This document shows positions 1 to 10,659 of a stretch of DNA of 64,000 bases, piece after piece. Within the stretch, counting starts at the first letter, position 1. Every line of letters begins with the position of its first letter. Location of the stretch: positions 1,019,886 through 1,083,885 of the forward strand of contig VZQC01013986.1 of the NCBI GenBank assembly GCA_009823505.1, in the 5' to 3' direction. A model generated the notes under the pieces. That model worked only from the letters and a program-made list of their open reading frames with translations. It was not told where the DNA came from and did not search any database. This DNA is from Rhizomys pruinosus. Taxonomy: Eukaryota; Chordata; Mammalia; Rodentia; Spalacidae. The position numbers and the translations under genes are program-made.

Positions 1-152
1 TTTTTTTTTGTCTTTTTGAGACTGGGTCTCCCTGTAGCCCCAGCTGTCCTGGAACTCACTCTGTAGACCAGGCTGGCCTTGAACTCACAAAGATCTGCCT
101 GCCTCTGCCTCCCAAGTGCTAGGATTAAAAGTATGCGCCACCACGCCCGGCT
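1..152 (-). mobile_element. B1 SINE
   Basis: Minus-strand B1, T-run to accacgcccggct; its left flank is outside the window. Confidence 0.92.
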
Positions 153-390
153 AGAGAGGCTCCTATATTTAAGGAGACTAGAGCCATTAAGGTGAGGCCT
201 CCTGATATGTACTTGAACAGTGCAAAGAGTACCCTGAGGGAAAGACCCCACACCCTAGCTTCTGACCTAGGAAAGACCAATGATAATCTGGATGAAGAGG
301 GCAATGGTCCATCCCAAAACAGTAGCAGGGTATGACAATGTAGTCCATGTGGTTAGCTTCATGTGGTGGAGGCATGAAAAATATGAGTGA

Positions 391-598
391 GGGGCTGGAG
401 AGATGGCTCAGCAGTTAAGAGCGCCAACTGCTCTTGCAGAGGACCTGGGTTCAATTCCCAGCACCCACATGGCGGCTAAGAACCTCCAGTTCCAGGGGAA
501 TCTGAGACCCTCTTCTGACCTCTGAAGCATTGCACGACACGGGTGCACCAACCTACATGGAGACAGTACACTCATACACATAACAAATAATAAATTAA
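391..598 (+). mobile_element. B2 SINE
   Basis: ggggctggagagatggctca to ataataaattaaat, flanked by aagagtgagtgg / atgagtgagg. Confidence 0.92.
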
Positions 599-1083
599 AT
601 ACAAGAGTGAGTGGGTCATCAGTTTTTCCTCCATAGTTTCAGATAGCCACTGTTCCTGCATGAAGGTGGACCTGGAAGGCTACTGTGTGAAGCTATGAAA
701 GTAAGCCTGGCCTGCAGTGGAGACCCCACGATGTTTGAGATGCCAGAGCTGTGAGACATTTACCAAGGAGAGCTCTATACAGGGGGTGGAATCAATCCAA
801 GATAGAGCTGAGGGGGCGGGGAGAGGGAAGGAGAAAGGGGGGAGGAAGATTGAGAGCTGGAGGGGCTGAACCATCTAAAGTTCTAGACATTGGATATGGA
901 ATTACAGAATTACAGGACTTGGTGTTTGTCCTGCTGGTTTTTAGTCTTGTTTTAGTCCTGTGTTTCTTCACTCTGCCCCTATTCCTCCCTTTTAGAATGG
1001 TAATCTATATTCTTTTTTTTTTTCCTAACGGCTCTAGTGTTAGCTATCCCTCCCCGAACTCCTTCCTCTGAGACTTCATTCAT
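599..1083. other. Intron sequence, nothing recognised
   Basis: Includes a 106-codon plus-strand open frame (751-1071) with no family resemblance and biased composition; I do not regard it as a gene. Confidence 0.5.
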
Positions 1084-1203
1084 TTTTTTTTTTTTTTTTG
1101 GCTTTTTGAGACAGGGTCTCCCTTTAGTCCCAAGTGGCCTGGAGCTCACTATGTAGACCAGGCTGGCCTTGAACTCACAGAGATCCTCCTGCCTCTGTCT
1201 CAG
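1084..1203 (-). mobile_element. Truncated B1 SINE
   Basis: Minus-strand B1 lacking its first part, ending cctctgtctcag; flanks ttcattcatt and gcattcattt. Confidence 0.85.
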
Positions 1204-1260
1204 TCAATAAAGTTACCTCCCATAAAACTTCAATCTGCATTCATTTCTGGTTATTTTTCT

Positions 1261-1416
1261 TTGGTCTTTTTTGGTCTTTTCGAGACAGGGTCTCCCTGTA
1301 GCCCCAGCTGTCCTGGAACTCACTCTGTAGACCAGGCTGGCCTTGAACTCACAAAGATCTGCCGGCCCCTGCCTCCCAAGTGCTGGGATTAAAGGCGTGC
1401 ATCACCACGTCCGGCT
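1261..1416 (-). mobile_element. B1 SINE
   Basis: Minus-strand B1 from gtcttttcgagacagggt to atcaccacgtccggc, with tttctttggtc / ttttctttcc flanks. Confidence 0.9.
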
Positions 1417-1439
1417 TTTCTTTCCTTTCTTAAAAAAAG

Positions 1440-1648
1440 ATTAAAAAATTAATGCCTATCTGTCTTATGAATGTATGCCACGTGTGTGTAGAAACCAAGA
1501 AGAGGGGGTCAGGGAATGGAATGTGGTTCCCTTGGAGCTGGAGTCACAGGCCATTGTCAGCCTGCCCACTGTGGGTGCTGAGACCCCAACTAGGTCCTCT
1601 GGAAGAGCAGGAGAGCTCTTAACTGTCAAACCATCTCTCTAACCCCCT
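1440..1648 (-). mobile_element. Old B2 SINE
   Basis: Diverged minus-strand B2 ending ccatctctctaaccccc. Confidence 0.7.
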
Positions 1649-2970
1649 TTCTATTTCATTTTGACTGAATTTTTAAATTTCATAAGAAAATTTTCAGATG
1701 TGTCCTGTTCTTAGCCTCTGCTATGATACTTATTTTGTAATATAAAACAATGTACTTGTACCACATTTTTCCATCTCCTAAATCTCCCTATTCAAAGTCC
1801 CAACTTCATTATATTTACTGGTTTCTATATTACTGAGCCAGCATTTTACATAATTGAGGTAGGGCCACCATCTAGTGGTGAAAGCATGTAGCTGCTGGTT
1901 CTAATTATGCTTGCTATTGGGTCTGCTATTTTCAGATAAATAAAAATTAATCACAATTTTAATATAAAAATAGAGGTAAATGAAAATCAGAATAATCATT
2001 TGCTACTAGTGAGAGGCATGAAACTGATAATCTTTTACCAAGAGATCTCTAGTCAACTTGATGCTTCTTTTTTCTTTATATTTATTAAAATGGAAACTAA
2101 TTTACAAATATAGGTCACCAGGAAAAGAAATGTCCAGTAGTTCTATCATATATTGCTCATTGTTTTTGAAAGCTGATTAAATGCAGATAGAGATTAACAA
2201 AGAATTTCTAGGTATAGGTGGTGTGTGCAGATAAACACGCTCACATGGCAGAAGCCTGCTTTTCTGCCTGGCCAGGAATAGTGAATGGATTAATAATCCA
2301 TTCACTAGAGGATATGGTTCTGAAATTTCCTCACGGTCTCTGAACAATTTGGAAAAGTAAAAAAAAAAAAAAGGAAACTGATTTATTTCTCTGATGAAAA
2401 GCTCTCAATGGAGAGACGTACCTACTCAACAGCTGAGTTGTCTTAGGAAGAACTGTCTTGTCCTCAACAGTTACAACCCTGGTATATTTTAGCCTGTAGT
2501 GATAGGTTCAGGCCAAGTAAGATACTGAATAAATCACTAAGACACCATCTGCACAACCACAAAAATATCTTCACTGCTACACTAGTGTCATCAAGAAATC
2601 TTTAAAATCTCATTGCTTATTTTAAAAACGTATGTGAGCCACTTCCTTCAAAAGCTGGCATATGTCCGTGTGGATAAGCAGAACATTCATTCACCAACAG
2701 TCTTGGTCCAGCACGCAGAGTTGCAATTCAAGGGCTACAATGTGCTGGGATTTCAAATTTTCATTTTCATTCAATACCAGAGAGGATTGCTTTTTTCAAT
2801 TGCTAACTTGTTTTCAGGAAATAAAGGAGAAGAATACATATGAACTGCCTTTTGGAGCAGCCCTTCCTTACTTAGTGCTTGTCTTTTCAGTCTAAAAACA
2901 ACTGAAAAAACAACTACCAAAATAAAAAGTGTTTTCTGGTAGAATAGACTTTTAGGACTTAGGTAATTAT
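1649..2970. other. Intron sequence, nothing recognised
   Basis: About 1.3 kb of AT-rich sequence. Open frames at 2613-2895 overlap each other in different frames and show no motif; no exon borders were found. Confidence 0.5.
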
Positions 2971-3120
2971 GATCTTCACCATTTTTATTTTTTTTTTTTG
3001 GTATTTTTGAGACAGGGTCTCCCTGTAGCCCCAGCTGTCCTGGAGCTCACTCTGTAGACCAGGCTGGCCTTGAACTCACAAAGATCCGCCTGCCTCTGCC
3101 TCGATCTTCACCATTTTTAT
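2971..3120 (-). mobile_element. 5'-truncated B1 SINE with 18-bp TSD
   Basis: Minus-strand B1 stopping after tgcctctgcctc. Perfect TSD gatcttcaccatttttat at 2971-2988 and 3103-3120 shows a recent, truncated insertion. Confidence 0.95.
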
Positions 3121-3344
3121 CACAAACAGAGCTTCTTTAGTTTTGTTACCTTCATGCCAAAGAATATAATTAATTTCGTGCTAGAAGACTTTATTTTGAA
3201 TTTTTGTAGAAAAAAATCTGTATTATAAAATAATACTAAAGTGCAAATGACTTCATGTCATTATTTGATTTGATCAAATTTCACAATAGAAAGGGCATTT
3301 GAAAGAATAGAAAACCAATAAAAAATTGTGTTCAGACACTTGTT

Positions 3345-3428
3345 ATACTTTTGTTTAGATCCATGCTGTGGTACTAGGGCATCGTGCACACCAGGTGAGT
3401 GCTCTACCACTCAGCCACATCCCCATCC
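3345..3428 (-). mobile_element. ID/B4-like SINE fragment
   Basis: Contains gagtgctctaccactcagcc, the reverse of a tRNA-derived rodent SINE head. Confidence 0.45.
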
Positions 3429-3532
3429 CTTTATTGCTATACTTTTTATTTACATGTTTCTTTTACGGATTTTTAAAATGAAATTATCACAGTAGCAGTT
3501 ATTCACTTATCTCAGTATATATAGACTTAACA

Positions 3533-3690
3533 TTTTTTTTTTTTTTGGTCTTTTCGAGACAGGGTCTCCCTGTAGCTCCAGCTGGCCTGGAACTCCCTCT
3601 GTAGACCAGGCTGGCTTTGAACTCACAAAGATCCGCCTGCCTCTGCCTCCCGAGTGCTAGGATTAAAGGCATGCTCCACCACACCTGGCA
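3533..3690 (-). mobile_element. B1 SINE
   Basis: Minus-strand B1 flanked by atagacttaacatt / atagactaacatt. Confidence 0.92.
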
Positions 3691-3784
3691 TAGACTAACA
3701 TTCTATACTCCAAAGTAAGTCTGGGGTACTATTTATTCTGTGATGCTGTTTTTTTTTTTTTTTACAGAAAGATTATCTTTAAAA

Positions 3785-4014
3785 TTTAAAAATTCATTTA
3801 TTTTAATTTTATGCGTATGAGTGCTTTACTTGCATATATGTAAGAACGGTACATCTGTGAAAATCTGTGTAGGCCAGAAGAGGGCATTAGATCCTCTGGA
3901 AATGGAATTATGAACGGCTGTTAGCTGCCATGCGGATGCTGGGAACTTAACCCAGGTTCTCTGCACGAGCAGCCAGTGTTCTTCCTCTTAACATCTGAGC
4001 CATCTACAGACCCC
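3785..4014 (-). mobile_element. Old B2 SINE
   Basis: Diverged minus-strand B2, tgcgtatgagtgctttactt to ctgagccatctacagacccc. Confidence 0.75.
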
Positions 4015-4084
4015 ACAGTGTGGTGTTATCACCATCCACTACAAATGTTTTACAGTTTAATGACTACTTTTGAGAAATAGATTC

Positions 4085-4340
4085 GGGGCTGGAGAGATGG
4101 CCTAGCGGTTGGGAGCGCCAACCGCTCTTACAGAGGACCCGGGTTCGATCCCCAGCACCCACATGGCGGCTGAGAACCGTCTGAAACTCCAATTCCAGGA
4201 GAACTCCAGCTCCAGGGGAATCCAAGACCCTCTTCTGACCTCCGCGGCGTTGCACGACAGGGGTGCACAGACCTGCATGCAGACAGTACATTGATACACA
4301 TACAGAAATAAATAAAAAAAAAATTAAAAAAAAAAAAAAA
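4085..4340 (+). mobile_element. B2 SINE, long type
   Basis: Full B2 with the duplicated ccaggagaactccagctcc block; perfect TSD gagaaatagattc at 4072 and 4341. Confidence 0.95.
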
Positions 4341-4361
4341 GAGAAATAGATTCATTTTTGT

Positions 4362-4415
4362 TTTTTTGCGGTTCTTAGCCTCAGCCTTTAACGGCTGCGC
4401 TATCCCCACAGCCCA
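4362..4415 (-). mobile_element. Short tRNA-like SINE fragment
   Basis: About 54 bp (tttgcggttcttagcctcag to ccacagccca) between two copies of agattcatttttgt (4348 and 4416); a severely truncated insertion. Confidence 0.5.
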
Positions 4416-4609
4416 AGATTCATTTTTGTAACTGCAGATAAAGCACCATAAGACTAATAACAAAGTATAAATTCGATAAGTGTAAGCAATATCATGAAAA
4501 TGGAAGCAAATGTAATTAACCATATTCAATGAGTTGACTATTATGGTTTTTCTGTCCAACAATTTCTAAAATTACACAGAAAAATTTTTTAAAAAGAGCA
4601 ATATCATGC

Positions 4610-4795
4610 ATGTATTCACTCAATATTTAATGTGTATTTATTAAGTGTCAGGTATTATTCTAGGTACTGGGGATAGATCAATATAATATATAAACAAAAT
4701 CTTTTCTCATGTCATTTATATTATAGTGAAAGAGACAGATAATAAGCAAAAAATTAAATATCAGAAAAGATTTCGAAGGAAAAAATAAAGCGTAT
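4610..4795 (+). repeat. Ancient mammalian interspersed repeat
   Basis: Blocks tattaagtgtcaggtattat and ctaggtactggggatagatc, then gagacagataataagc, follow the order of an old mammal-wide repeat. Confidence 0.5.
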
Positions 4796-4915
4796 GTTAG
4801 ATGTGGTGGAACATGCTTATAATCCCAGCACACAGGACACAGGCAGCAAGATCAAGAGTTCAAGGGCAGCTTGGGCTACAGAGTGAGATCCTGTCTCAAA
4901 AAACTAAAAAGGAAA
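4796..4915 (+). mobile_element. Old B1-like SINE
   Basis: tagatgtggtggaacatgct to gtctcaaaaaactaaaaagg; diverged. Confidence 0.7.
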
Positions 4916-5065
4916 ATAAAATGAAACGAAGAGAGTTAAAAGAGAAGAGTCACGAAGACAGACAGCATCTGGAAATGAGGGAGAATTAGTGTGAATGAGA
5001 ATCTGTAGACCTTTCTGTGTCAAGGGAAGAGGAACAGCAGAACACTTGGGATAAAATGGCCCTGT

Positions 5066-5285
5066 CTGGGCTGGAGAGATGGCCTAGCATTTAAGAGCGC
5101 CGAGTGCTCTTGCAGAGGACCCGGGTTCGATCCCCAGCACCCACATGCGTCTGAGAGCTGTCTTTAACTCCAGTTCCAGGGGAATCCGGTGCCCTCTTCT
5201 GACCTCTGCGGCACTGCATGACACGGGTGCAACAGACCTACATGTAGACAGTACATTCATACACATAAAGAATAAATAAAATAAA
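5066..5285 (+). mobile_element. B2 SINE
   Basis: gggctggagagatggcctag to an A-rich tail, TSD aaatggccctgt / aaatagccctgt. Confidence 0.92.
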
Positions 5286-5386
5286 AAAAATAGCCCTGTT
5301 AAGCCACAGTGACTACAGGGCAGAGAATCAATTAATAATAGCAAGCAAGGTTGGGATGTAAGGTCAGTCAACATATTCAAATCAAT

Positions 5387-5442
5387 AAATATAATTAACC
5401 ATGTAAATAAACTTAAGGATATTTACATGGTTAATTATATTT
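5387..5442. repeat. Perfect 22-bp inverted repeat, 12-bp loop
   Basis: Arms at 5387-5408 and 5421-5442 (core taattaaccatgtaaat and its reverse complement) lie within LINE-1 ORF2 sequence. The arms are AT-rich. Confidence 0.85.
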
Positions 5443-5588
5443 AGATGTAGAAAAGGCATTTGACCAAGTCAAGATGCTTTAATGATAAAAGTCCTAGAGA
5501 AATTAGGATAGACGGTATATACTTCAAAGTAATATGTGCTATATATGACATATCTGTAAGTCAACATTATACTAAAAGGGGAAAACCA

Positions 5589-6303
5589 ACATTTTTCTTT
5601 CCTTTTTTTTTAAGGATAGAAATGTCTTTTTTTTTTTTTTTTTTTGGTCTTTTCGAGACAGAGTCTCCCTGTAGCCCTAGCTGTCCTGGAACTCACTCTG
5701 TAGACCAGGCTGGCCTTGAACTCACAAAGATCCGCCTGCCTCTGCCTCCTGAGCGCTAGGATTAAAGGTGTGCGCCACCACGCCCGGCTGGATAGAAATG
5801 TCTTTAATGAGAGGATTTGACCAAATAAGCATAGTAGGTAATGCCATTGAAAGGGCCTAACTCCTGCACAGCCACAGTCCAGCCATGAGAGTTTTATTCT
5901 AGGCAGGGCAGTCTGGCATCAGGGTCTTCATCAGAGAACTGAATCAGGGTCTTCTGGGGACTTAGGACCCTCAGGCATTCTGACAGCAGCCAAGAAGCCC
6001 CAGTCAAACCACCCCTGGCAACAGCATCCCAGGTACCTTTGTCCAGCAGGAGCTGGAAGGAACCAGAGGAAGTCAGGGCTCCCAGATACTGGGCACCAGC
6101 CTGCACTTGTCGAAGGCTGTTCATGTAGGCCACTGCCACGGGAGAGAAGTCCACTCCTACAATATCCACAGGGTAGGGGGACTTGGCATAGAGGCCTATG
6201 CACAGATTTGATGTCCCACAGCCCACATCCAGTACCCTTAGTGGACAGGTAGCCTTGTGCCTCCTTCAGCAGTGGAAGCAGAAGACCCTGGACATTCTTC
6301 TTT
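5589..6303 (-). pseudogene. Cskmt: Cskmt (METTL12) processed pseudogene
   Basis: Retrocopy of the mitochondrial citrate synthase lysine methyltransferase gene, minus strand. It keeps the S-adenosylmethionine-binding block LRVLDVGCGTSNLC, then VDIVGVDFSPVAVAYMNSL, LLLDKGTWDAVARGG and SECLRVLSPQ. After LPCLE the frame is lost; the C-terminal WTVAVQELGPFNGITYYAYLV continues in another frame. The part after MNSL looks shortened compared with the family, and the N-terminus is absent. It has no introns, a T-rich tract (its reversed A-tail) at 5592-5612, and flanks acatttttcttt / acattcttcttt that look like a slightly diverged TSD. It landed in LINE-1 ORF2 and later took a B1. Confidence 0.85.
5630..5789 (-). 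mobile_element. B1 SINE inside the Cskmt retrocopy
   Basis: Full B1 on the minus strand. The TSD ggatagaaatgtctt is present at about 5615-5629 and again right after the element at 5790, inside the 3' UTR of the retrocopy. Confidence 0.9.
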
Positions 6304-6865
6304 AAAATCAGAAACAAGACAAGGGTGCTTACTCCAGTCTTATTCAGTATAGCGCTGTAAGTCTTAGCTAAAGCAATAAACAAGAAAAAATACATAAAAG
6401 GGATACAAATAGGAAAAGAGGAAATTAAAGTTTCCTCTTTTGCTGATGACATGTTTCTATGTTTACAAGACCCTATTGTCTCTACCAGAAAACTAGATGT
6501 AATAAACATGTTCAGTAAATTACAAGGTACAAAACCAACATGCAAAATCAGTATCTTTGATAAATGTAATAACAAATTTGCTGAGAAAGAAATTAGGAAA
6601 AATATCTCATTCATGATAGCTTTCCTTCCCACAAAAATAAAACATGTGGGAATAAACCTAACCAAGCAAATGAAAGATAGCTACAAGGAAAACTTTAAGA
6701 TAGTTAAAAAAGAAACTGAAGACACTGTTTGATAGAAAGACCATCCATGCTCCTGGACTGGGAGAATTAATATTGTGAAAATGACTATACTAACAAAAGT
6801 AATCTTCAGATTCAATGTGACCCTCATCAGAATCCCAATGGCATTCTTCACAGAACTATAAAAAA

Positions 6866-7015
6866 GTCCTAAAATTAGCCATGCCTTTAATTCCAGAACT
6901 GGCAGGCAGAGGCAGGTAGATCTTTGCAAGTAGATCTAGGTCAGCCTAGTCTACAAAGCAAGTTCCAGGCAAGCTGAGACTACAAGGAGACCCTATCTCA
7001 AAAAGAGGAAAAAAA
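6866..7015 (+). mobile_element. B1 SINE, diverged
   Basis: agccatgcctttaattccag to ctatctcaaaaagagg, inside LINE-1 with a tctaaaatt-type TSD. Confidence 0.8.
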
Positions 7016-7506
7016 AAGGGGAAAAAATTCTAAAATTCATGTGGAAACACAAAAGACCATGAATAACTGAAGTAATTCTAAGAAAGACCAATGCCAGAAG
7101 CATCGCAGTACCTTACCTCAAACTATCCTACAGAACTGTGGTGACAGAGACGTGATAGTGGCACAGAAACAGATATGCAAACCAATGGAGCAGAACAGGA
7201 ACAAACACAAACAAAAAACCCCACAGCCATGGACACCTAACTTCTGACAAAGACACCAAGAACATATATTGGAATTCAATAAATGGTGGTGGCAAAACTG
7301 GATAATCACCCACAGAAAAATGAAAGTAGATCCTATCGCCTACTCTACACGATTCAAAGTTGATCAAAGACCTTAATAATAATAAAAAAACAGAAATACT
7401 GAAACTGCTAGAGGAAAGCAAAGGGAAAAGCAGGATGTCGGTGCAGGGAATGACTCTCTGAATGAAACCCAGCAGCACAGGAAACAGCCTTAAGAATTGA
7501 CAAATG

Positions 7507-7750
7507 GCTGGGCTGGAGAGATGGCCTAGCGGTTAAGAGCACCGACTGCTCCTGCAGAGGACCCGGGTTCGAGCCCCAGCACCCTCATGGTGGCTGAGAA
7601 CCATCTGTAACTCCAATTCCAGGAGAACTCCAGTCCCAGGGTATCCTAGACCCTTTTCTGACCTCCGAGGCACTGCACGACACGGGCGCACAGACCTACA
7701 TGCAGACAGTACATTCATACACATAAAAAATAAATAAAATTAAAAAAAAA
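7507..7750 (+). mobile_element. B2 SINE, long type
   Basis: TSD aagaattgacaaatgg at 7492 and 7751, inside LINE-1. Confidence 0.94.
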
Positions 7751-7766
7751 AAGAATTGACAAATGG

Positions 7767-7905
7767 TTGTTAGCCTCAGCCCTCAGGAGGCAGAGGCAGG
7801 TGGATCTCTTTGAGTTCAAGGCCAGCCTGGTCTACATGCTGAATTTCAGGACAGCTGGGGCTACAGGGAGACCCTGTCTCAAAAAGACAACAACAACAAA
7901 AAAGC
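7767..7905 (+). mobile_element. B1 SINE lacking its first bases
   Basis: Starts at ttagcctcagccctcaggag and ends in (CAA)n; tgacaaatgg flanks show a third insertion at the same LINE-1 target. Confidence 0.85.
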
Positions 7906-7955
7906 CTTGACAAATGGGGTTATATGAAATCAAAAAGCTTCTAAATAGCAAACAA

Positions 7956-8390
7956 GGGGCTGGAAAGATGGCTCAGCAGTTAAGAGCACCGACTGCTCTT
8001 GCAGAGGACCCAGGTTCAATTCCCAGCACCCACATGGCGGCTAAGAACCGTCTTTAACTCTAGTTCCAGTGGAATCTGACACCCTCTTCTGACCTCCATG
8101 GCATTGCATGACACCGGTGCACAAACCTGCATGCAGACAGTACATTCATACACATAAAAAAATAATAAAATTAGTGCCGGGCATGGTGGCGCACGTCTTT
8201 AGTCCTAGCACTCGGGAGGCAGAGGCAGGCGGATCTTTGTGAGATCAAGGCCAGCCTGGTCTACAAAGTGAGTTCCAGGACAGCTGGGACTACAGGGAGA
8301 CCCTGTCTCGAAAAGACAAAACAAACAAACAACAAAAAATAATAAAATTAAAAATTAAAAAAATCATAACAAATAAACCTTAAAAAAATA
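7956..8390 (+). mobile_element. B2 SINE with a B1 in its tail
   Basis: B2 from ggggctggaaagatggctca; a B1 (8172-8335) sits in the A-rich tail between two aataaaatta copies. Outer TSD aaatagcaaacaa / aaatagcaaacac. Confidence 0.9.
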
Positions 8391-8450
8391 AATAGCAAAC
8401 ACAGCTATCAGCAGAGTGAGCAGAGCCTACAGAATGGGAAATAGAAATCT

Positions 8451-9182
8451 TGGTGAACCACACTTCAGACAGGTCAGTGGCCAGCCAACCTAGTTAGTCA
8501 GACCGCACCTGCTGAGCTACCTCACTGGTCAAAATCTCACAGCTTTATAAGAGCAAATGAGAGCCAATGGAAGAGTAAAGAAAGAAGATCCTTCAGGGAG
8601 AAAATACCAGAACAATGCAAGAGTCATTTGTTCTATTAGAACTCTACTCTCAATGACAGGCTCTCCCAAGAGGAGATGACCCTGTCTGGCTGAGGTGTCC
8701 AAGCTAGTGGCAAAGACTGTCTCCCTTGAGCTTATCTGTGAATCTGGAGTGTGCCCTTGGCTTTGGTTTGGAATGTTCCTCCCCCAGTAATTTGGGAGAT
8801 AGGGCGGAGTTCACTATGGCTGTGCCCTCTCCCTCAAGATGATGATGCTTGCCTGTGACTCATCAGATGAAGCTGTGCCCGAGACACAAGGAGACCACCT
8901 CATAAACTGGGATCATATGTTATTTTAGATTCCTATATGGTTTATTTTCTGTTTACACTACTTCTCATTATAATTTCTAGACCTAATTTTAAGGGTCTAG
9001 GAATATCTTTTTTTGGAGAAAAGCTGCTGACAATTATTTCATTATTTGGACATACTAAAGATAACTGAATATTAAAATTTATGATTAAAAATATGCCTAA
9101 TAAGACCAGACAGAATATTATTGTAATGTACGTCAGAGACATCTTTTAAGTATTGACAAATACATGAACACATAATCTATAA
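8451..9182. other. Intron sequence, nothing recognised
   Basis: Unassigned; no exon borders or open frame of note. Confidence 0.5.
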
Positions 9183-9325
9183 ATCCTGGATGTGGTGGTA
9201 CAGGGCTTTAATCCTAGTACTTAGGAGGTAGAGGCAGGTGGATCTCTGTGAGTTCAACGCCAGCTTGGTCTACCATAAGTTCCAGGCTAACCAAGGTTTC
9301 ATAGTAAGACCCCGACTCACAAAAA
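9183..9325 (+). mobile_element. Old B1 SINE
   Basis: tcctggatgtggtggtacag to ccgactcacaaaaag, about 100 bp from the Ppp2r3a exon. Confidence 0.75.
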
Positions 9326-9424
9326 GCCCATATTATCTTTCACATAACAATTTTAAGGCCTTGATACTATAAAATGATAAAAGGTGATATATGGAGTTTT
9401 ATAAGACAAAACTACTCCTCTTAC

Positions 9425-9499
9425 CGTGGTGATGTAGCGGGAGTGGAATTCTGGAGCATCTTTCAGGAACGTAAGGCCAGGGTGTGTATCTACCACATC
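9425..9499 (-). CDS. Ppp2r3a: Ppp2r3a coding exon (DVVDTHPGLTFLKDAPEFHSRYITT)
   Basis: A 75-nt exon of exactly 25 codons on the minus strand. It starts DVVDTHPGLTFLKDAP and ends EFHSRYITT, a strongly conserved stretch of PP2A B'' subunits that directly follows the ...IPLLQ end of exon 39029-39131. Acceptor: ttttaag|gat at 9499. Donor: acg|gtaaga at 9425/9424. Phase is 0/0. The intron upstream is about 29.5 kb as assembled, but it includes the 4.5-kb satellite and a 5.5-kb LINE-1. The next exon expected from the family (starting VIQRIFYTVN) is not seen in 1-9424 and probably lies beyond the left edge. Confidence 0.93.
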
Positions 9500-9710
9500 C
9501 TTAAAAAGATTAAAATCAAAACTAAGTTAATAAACAAAGTTAAAAAAAACAACTATTTTTTTCCTTTCTGTAGAAAAAGCTGCCAGTTCAGCAATTTGCT
9601 ATTTTAGAATACTGAATGGTACATTTAAACTTTAATACTTTACTACAAGAATATGTATCACACATTTAACATACACTTGAATAAAATTTTATTCATTAAA
9701 TTTTTCTTTT

Positions 9711-9992
9711 TGCCGGGCGTGGTGGTGCATGCCTTTAATCCCAGTGCTCAGGAGGATCTTTGTGAGTTTAAGGCCAGCCTGGTCTACATAGTGAGTTCCA
9801 AGACAGCTGGGGCTACAGGGAGACCCTGTCTCAAAAAACGACCAAAAAATTTTGTTTTGAGACAGGCTCTCTCTATAGGTCCAGCTGGCCTCAAACTCGC
9901 CATGTAGACCAGGCTGCCTTGAACTAAGAAAGATTGGACTGCCTTTCCCTCCCCAGTTCTGGGATTAAAGGTGTGTGTCGCCACACCCAGAT
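9711..9992. mobile_element. Inverted pair of B1 SINEs
   Basis: Plus-strand B1 (9711-9847) directly followed by a minus-strand B1 (9848-9992). The tails meet at caaaaaattttg with almost no spacer. Confidence 0.88.
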
Positions 9993-10007
9993 TACTTTTT
10001 TTTTTAA

Positions 10008-10008
<1 letters not shown>

Positions 10009-10044
<36 letters not shown>

Positions 10045-10398
10045 TATTTTTGGTCTTTTCGAGATAGGGTCTCCCTGAAGCCCCAGCTGTCCTGGAACTC
10101 ACTCTGTAGACCAGGCTGGCCTTGAACTCACAAAGATCCACCTGCCTCTGCCTCCCAAGTGCTAGGATAAAAGGCATGTGCCACCACGCCAAGCTAATTT
10201 ATTATTTTTTATGTGTATGAGTATACTGTCTGCATGTAGGTTGGTGCACCTGTGTCTTGCAATGCCTCGGAGGTCAGAAGAGGGCGTCGGATTCCCCTGG
10301 AACTGAAGTTAAAGATGGTTCTCAGCCACCACGCGGGTGCTGGAATCGAACCTGCGTTCTCTGCAAGAGCAGTTGGTGCTCTTAACTGCTGAGCTATC
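10009..10398 (-). mobile_element. (TTA)n, B1 and B2, minus strand
   Basis: (ATT)n at 10009-10044, B1 at 10046-10195 and B2 at 10196-10398; the flank cagattacttttt occurs before and after (9987 and 10398). Confidence 0.88.
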
Positions 10399-10404
10399 AG
10401 ATTA

Positions 10405-10635
10405 CTTTTAAAATTTAAGTTTGTGTATGTTTTTTTTGTTGCTGTTGTTTGTTTTTGCCTGCTTGCAAGTGTACCAACTGCATTTGATGCCTGTGGAGGC
10501 CAGAAGAGGGTGCTGAATTCCCTGGAACAGAAGTTACAAATGGTTGTTTACTGCAGTGTGGAGGCTAGGGACTGGACCTGGGTCCTCTGAAGAGAAGCAA
10601 GTGCTTTTAACCACTGGGCCATCTCTCTACTCCTT
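10405..10635 (-). mobile_element. Old B2-like SINE
   Basis: Minus strand, gcctgcttgcaagtgtacca to ggccatctctctactcc. Confidence 0.7.
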
Positions 10636-10659
10636 ATATATAAAATTTAAATTTAGCTA

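Larger units (their letters stand above)
5345..8450 (+). mobile_element. Old LINE-1 ORF2 fragment, interrupted several times
   Basis: ORF2 reverse-transcriptase and C-terminal remnants run left to right. DVEKAFDQVKM is at about 5445. SETRQGC picks up at 6310 after an insertion. KHVGINLTKQMKDSYKENFK is near 6650, then nucleotide homology through gaattaatattgtgaaaatgac (6765 on) and on to about 8450. It is interrupted by the Cskmt retrocopy (5589-6303), a B1 (6866-7015), a B2 (7507-7750), a B1 (7767-7905) and a B2 carrying a B1 (7956-8390). Stops and frameshifts show it is dead. Confidence 0.85.

Noticed and set aside
751..1071. 106-codon open frame as a possible gene
   Set aside because: Low-complexity charged and hydrophobic runs, no family motif, no splice borders; runs through a T-rich tract next to a B1.
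2613..2895. Overlapping 76- and 77-codon open frames
   Set aside because: Two frames of the same AT-rich intron sequence, no recognisable domain, no retrocopy features.
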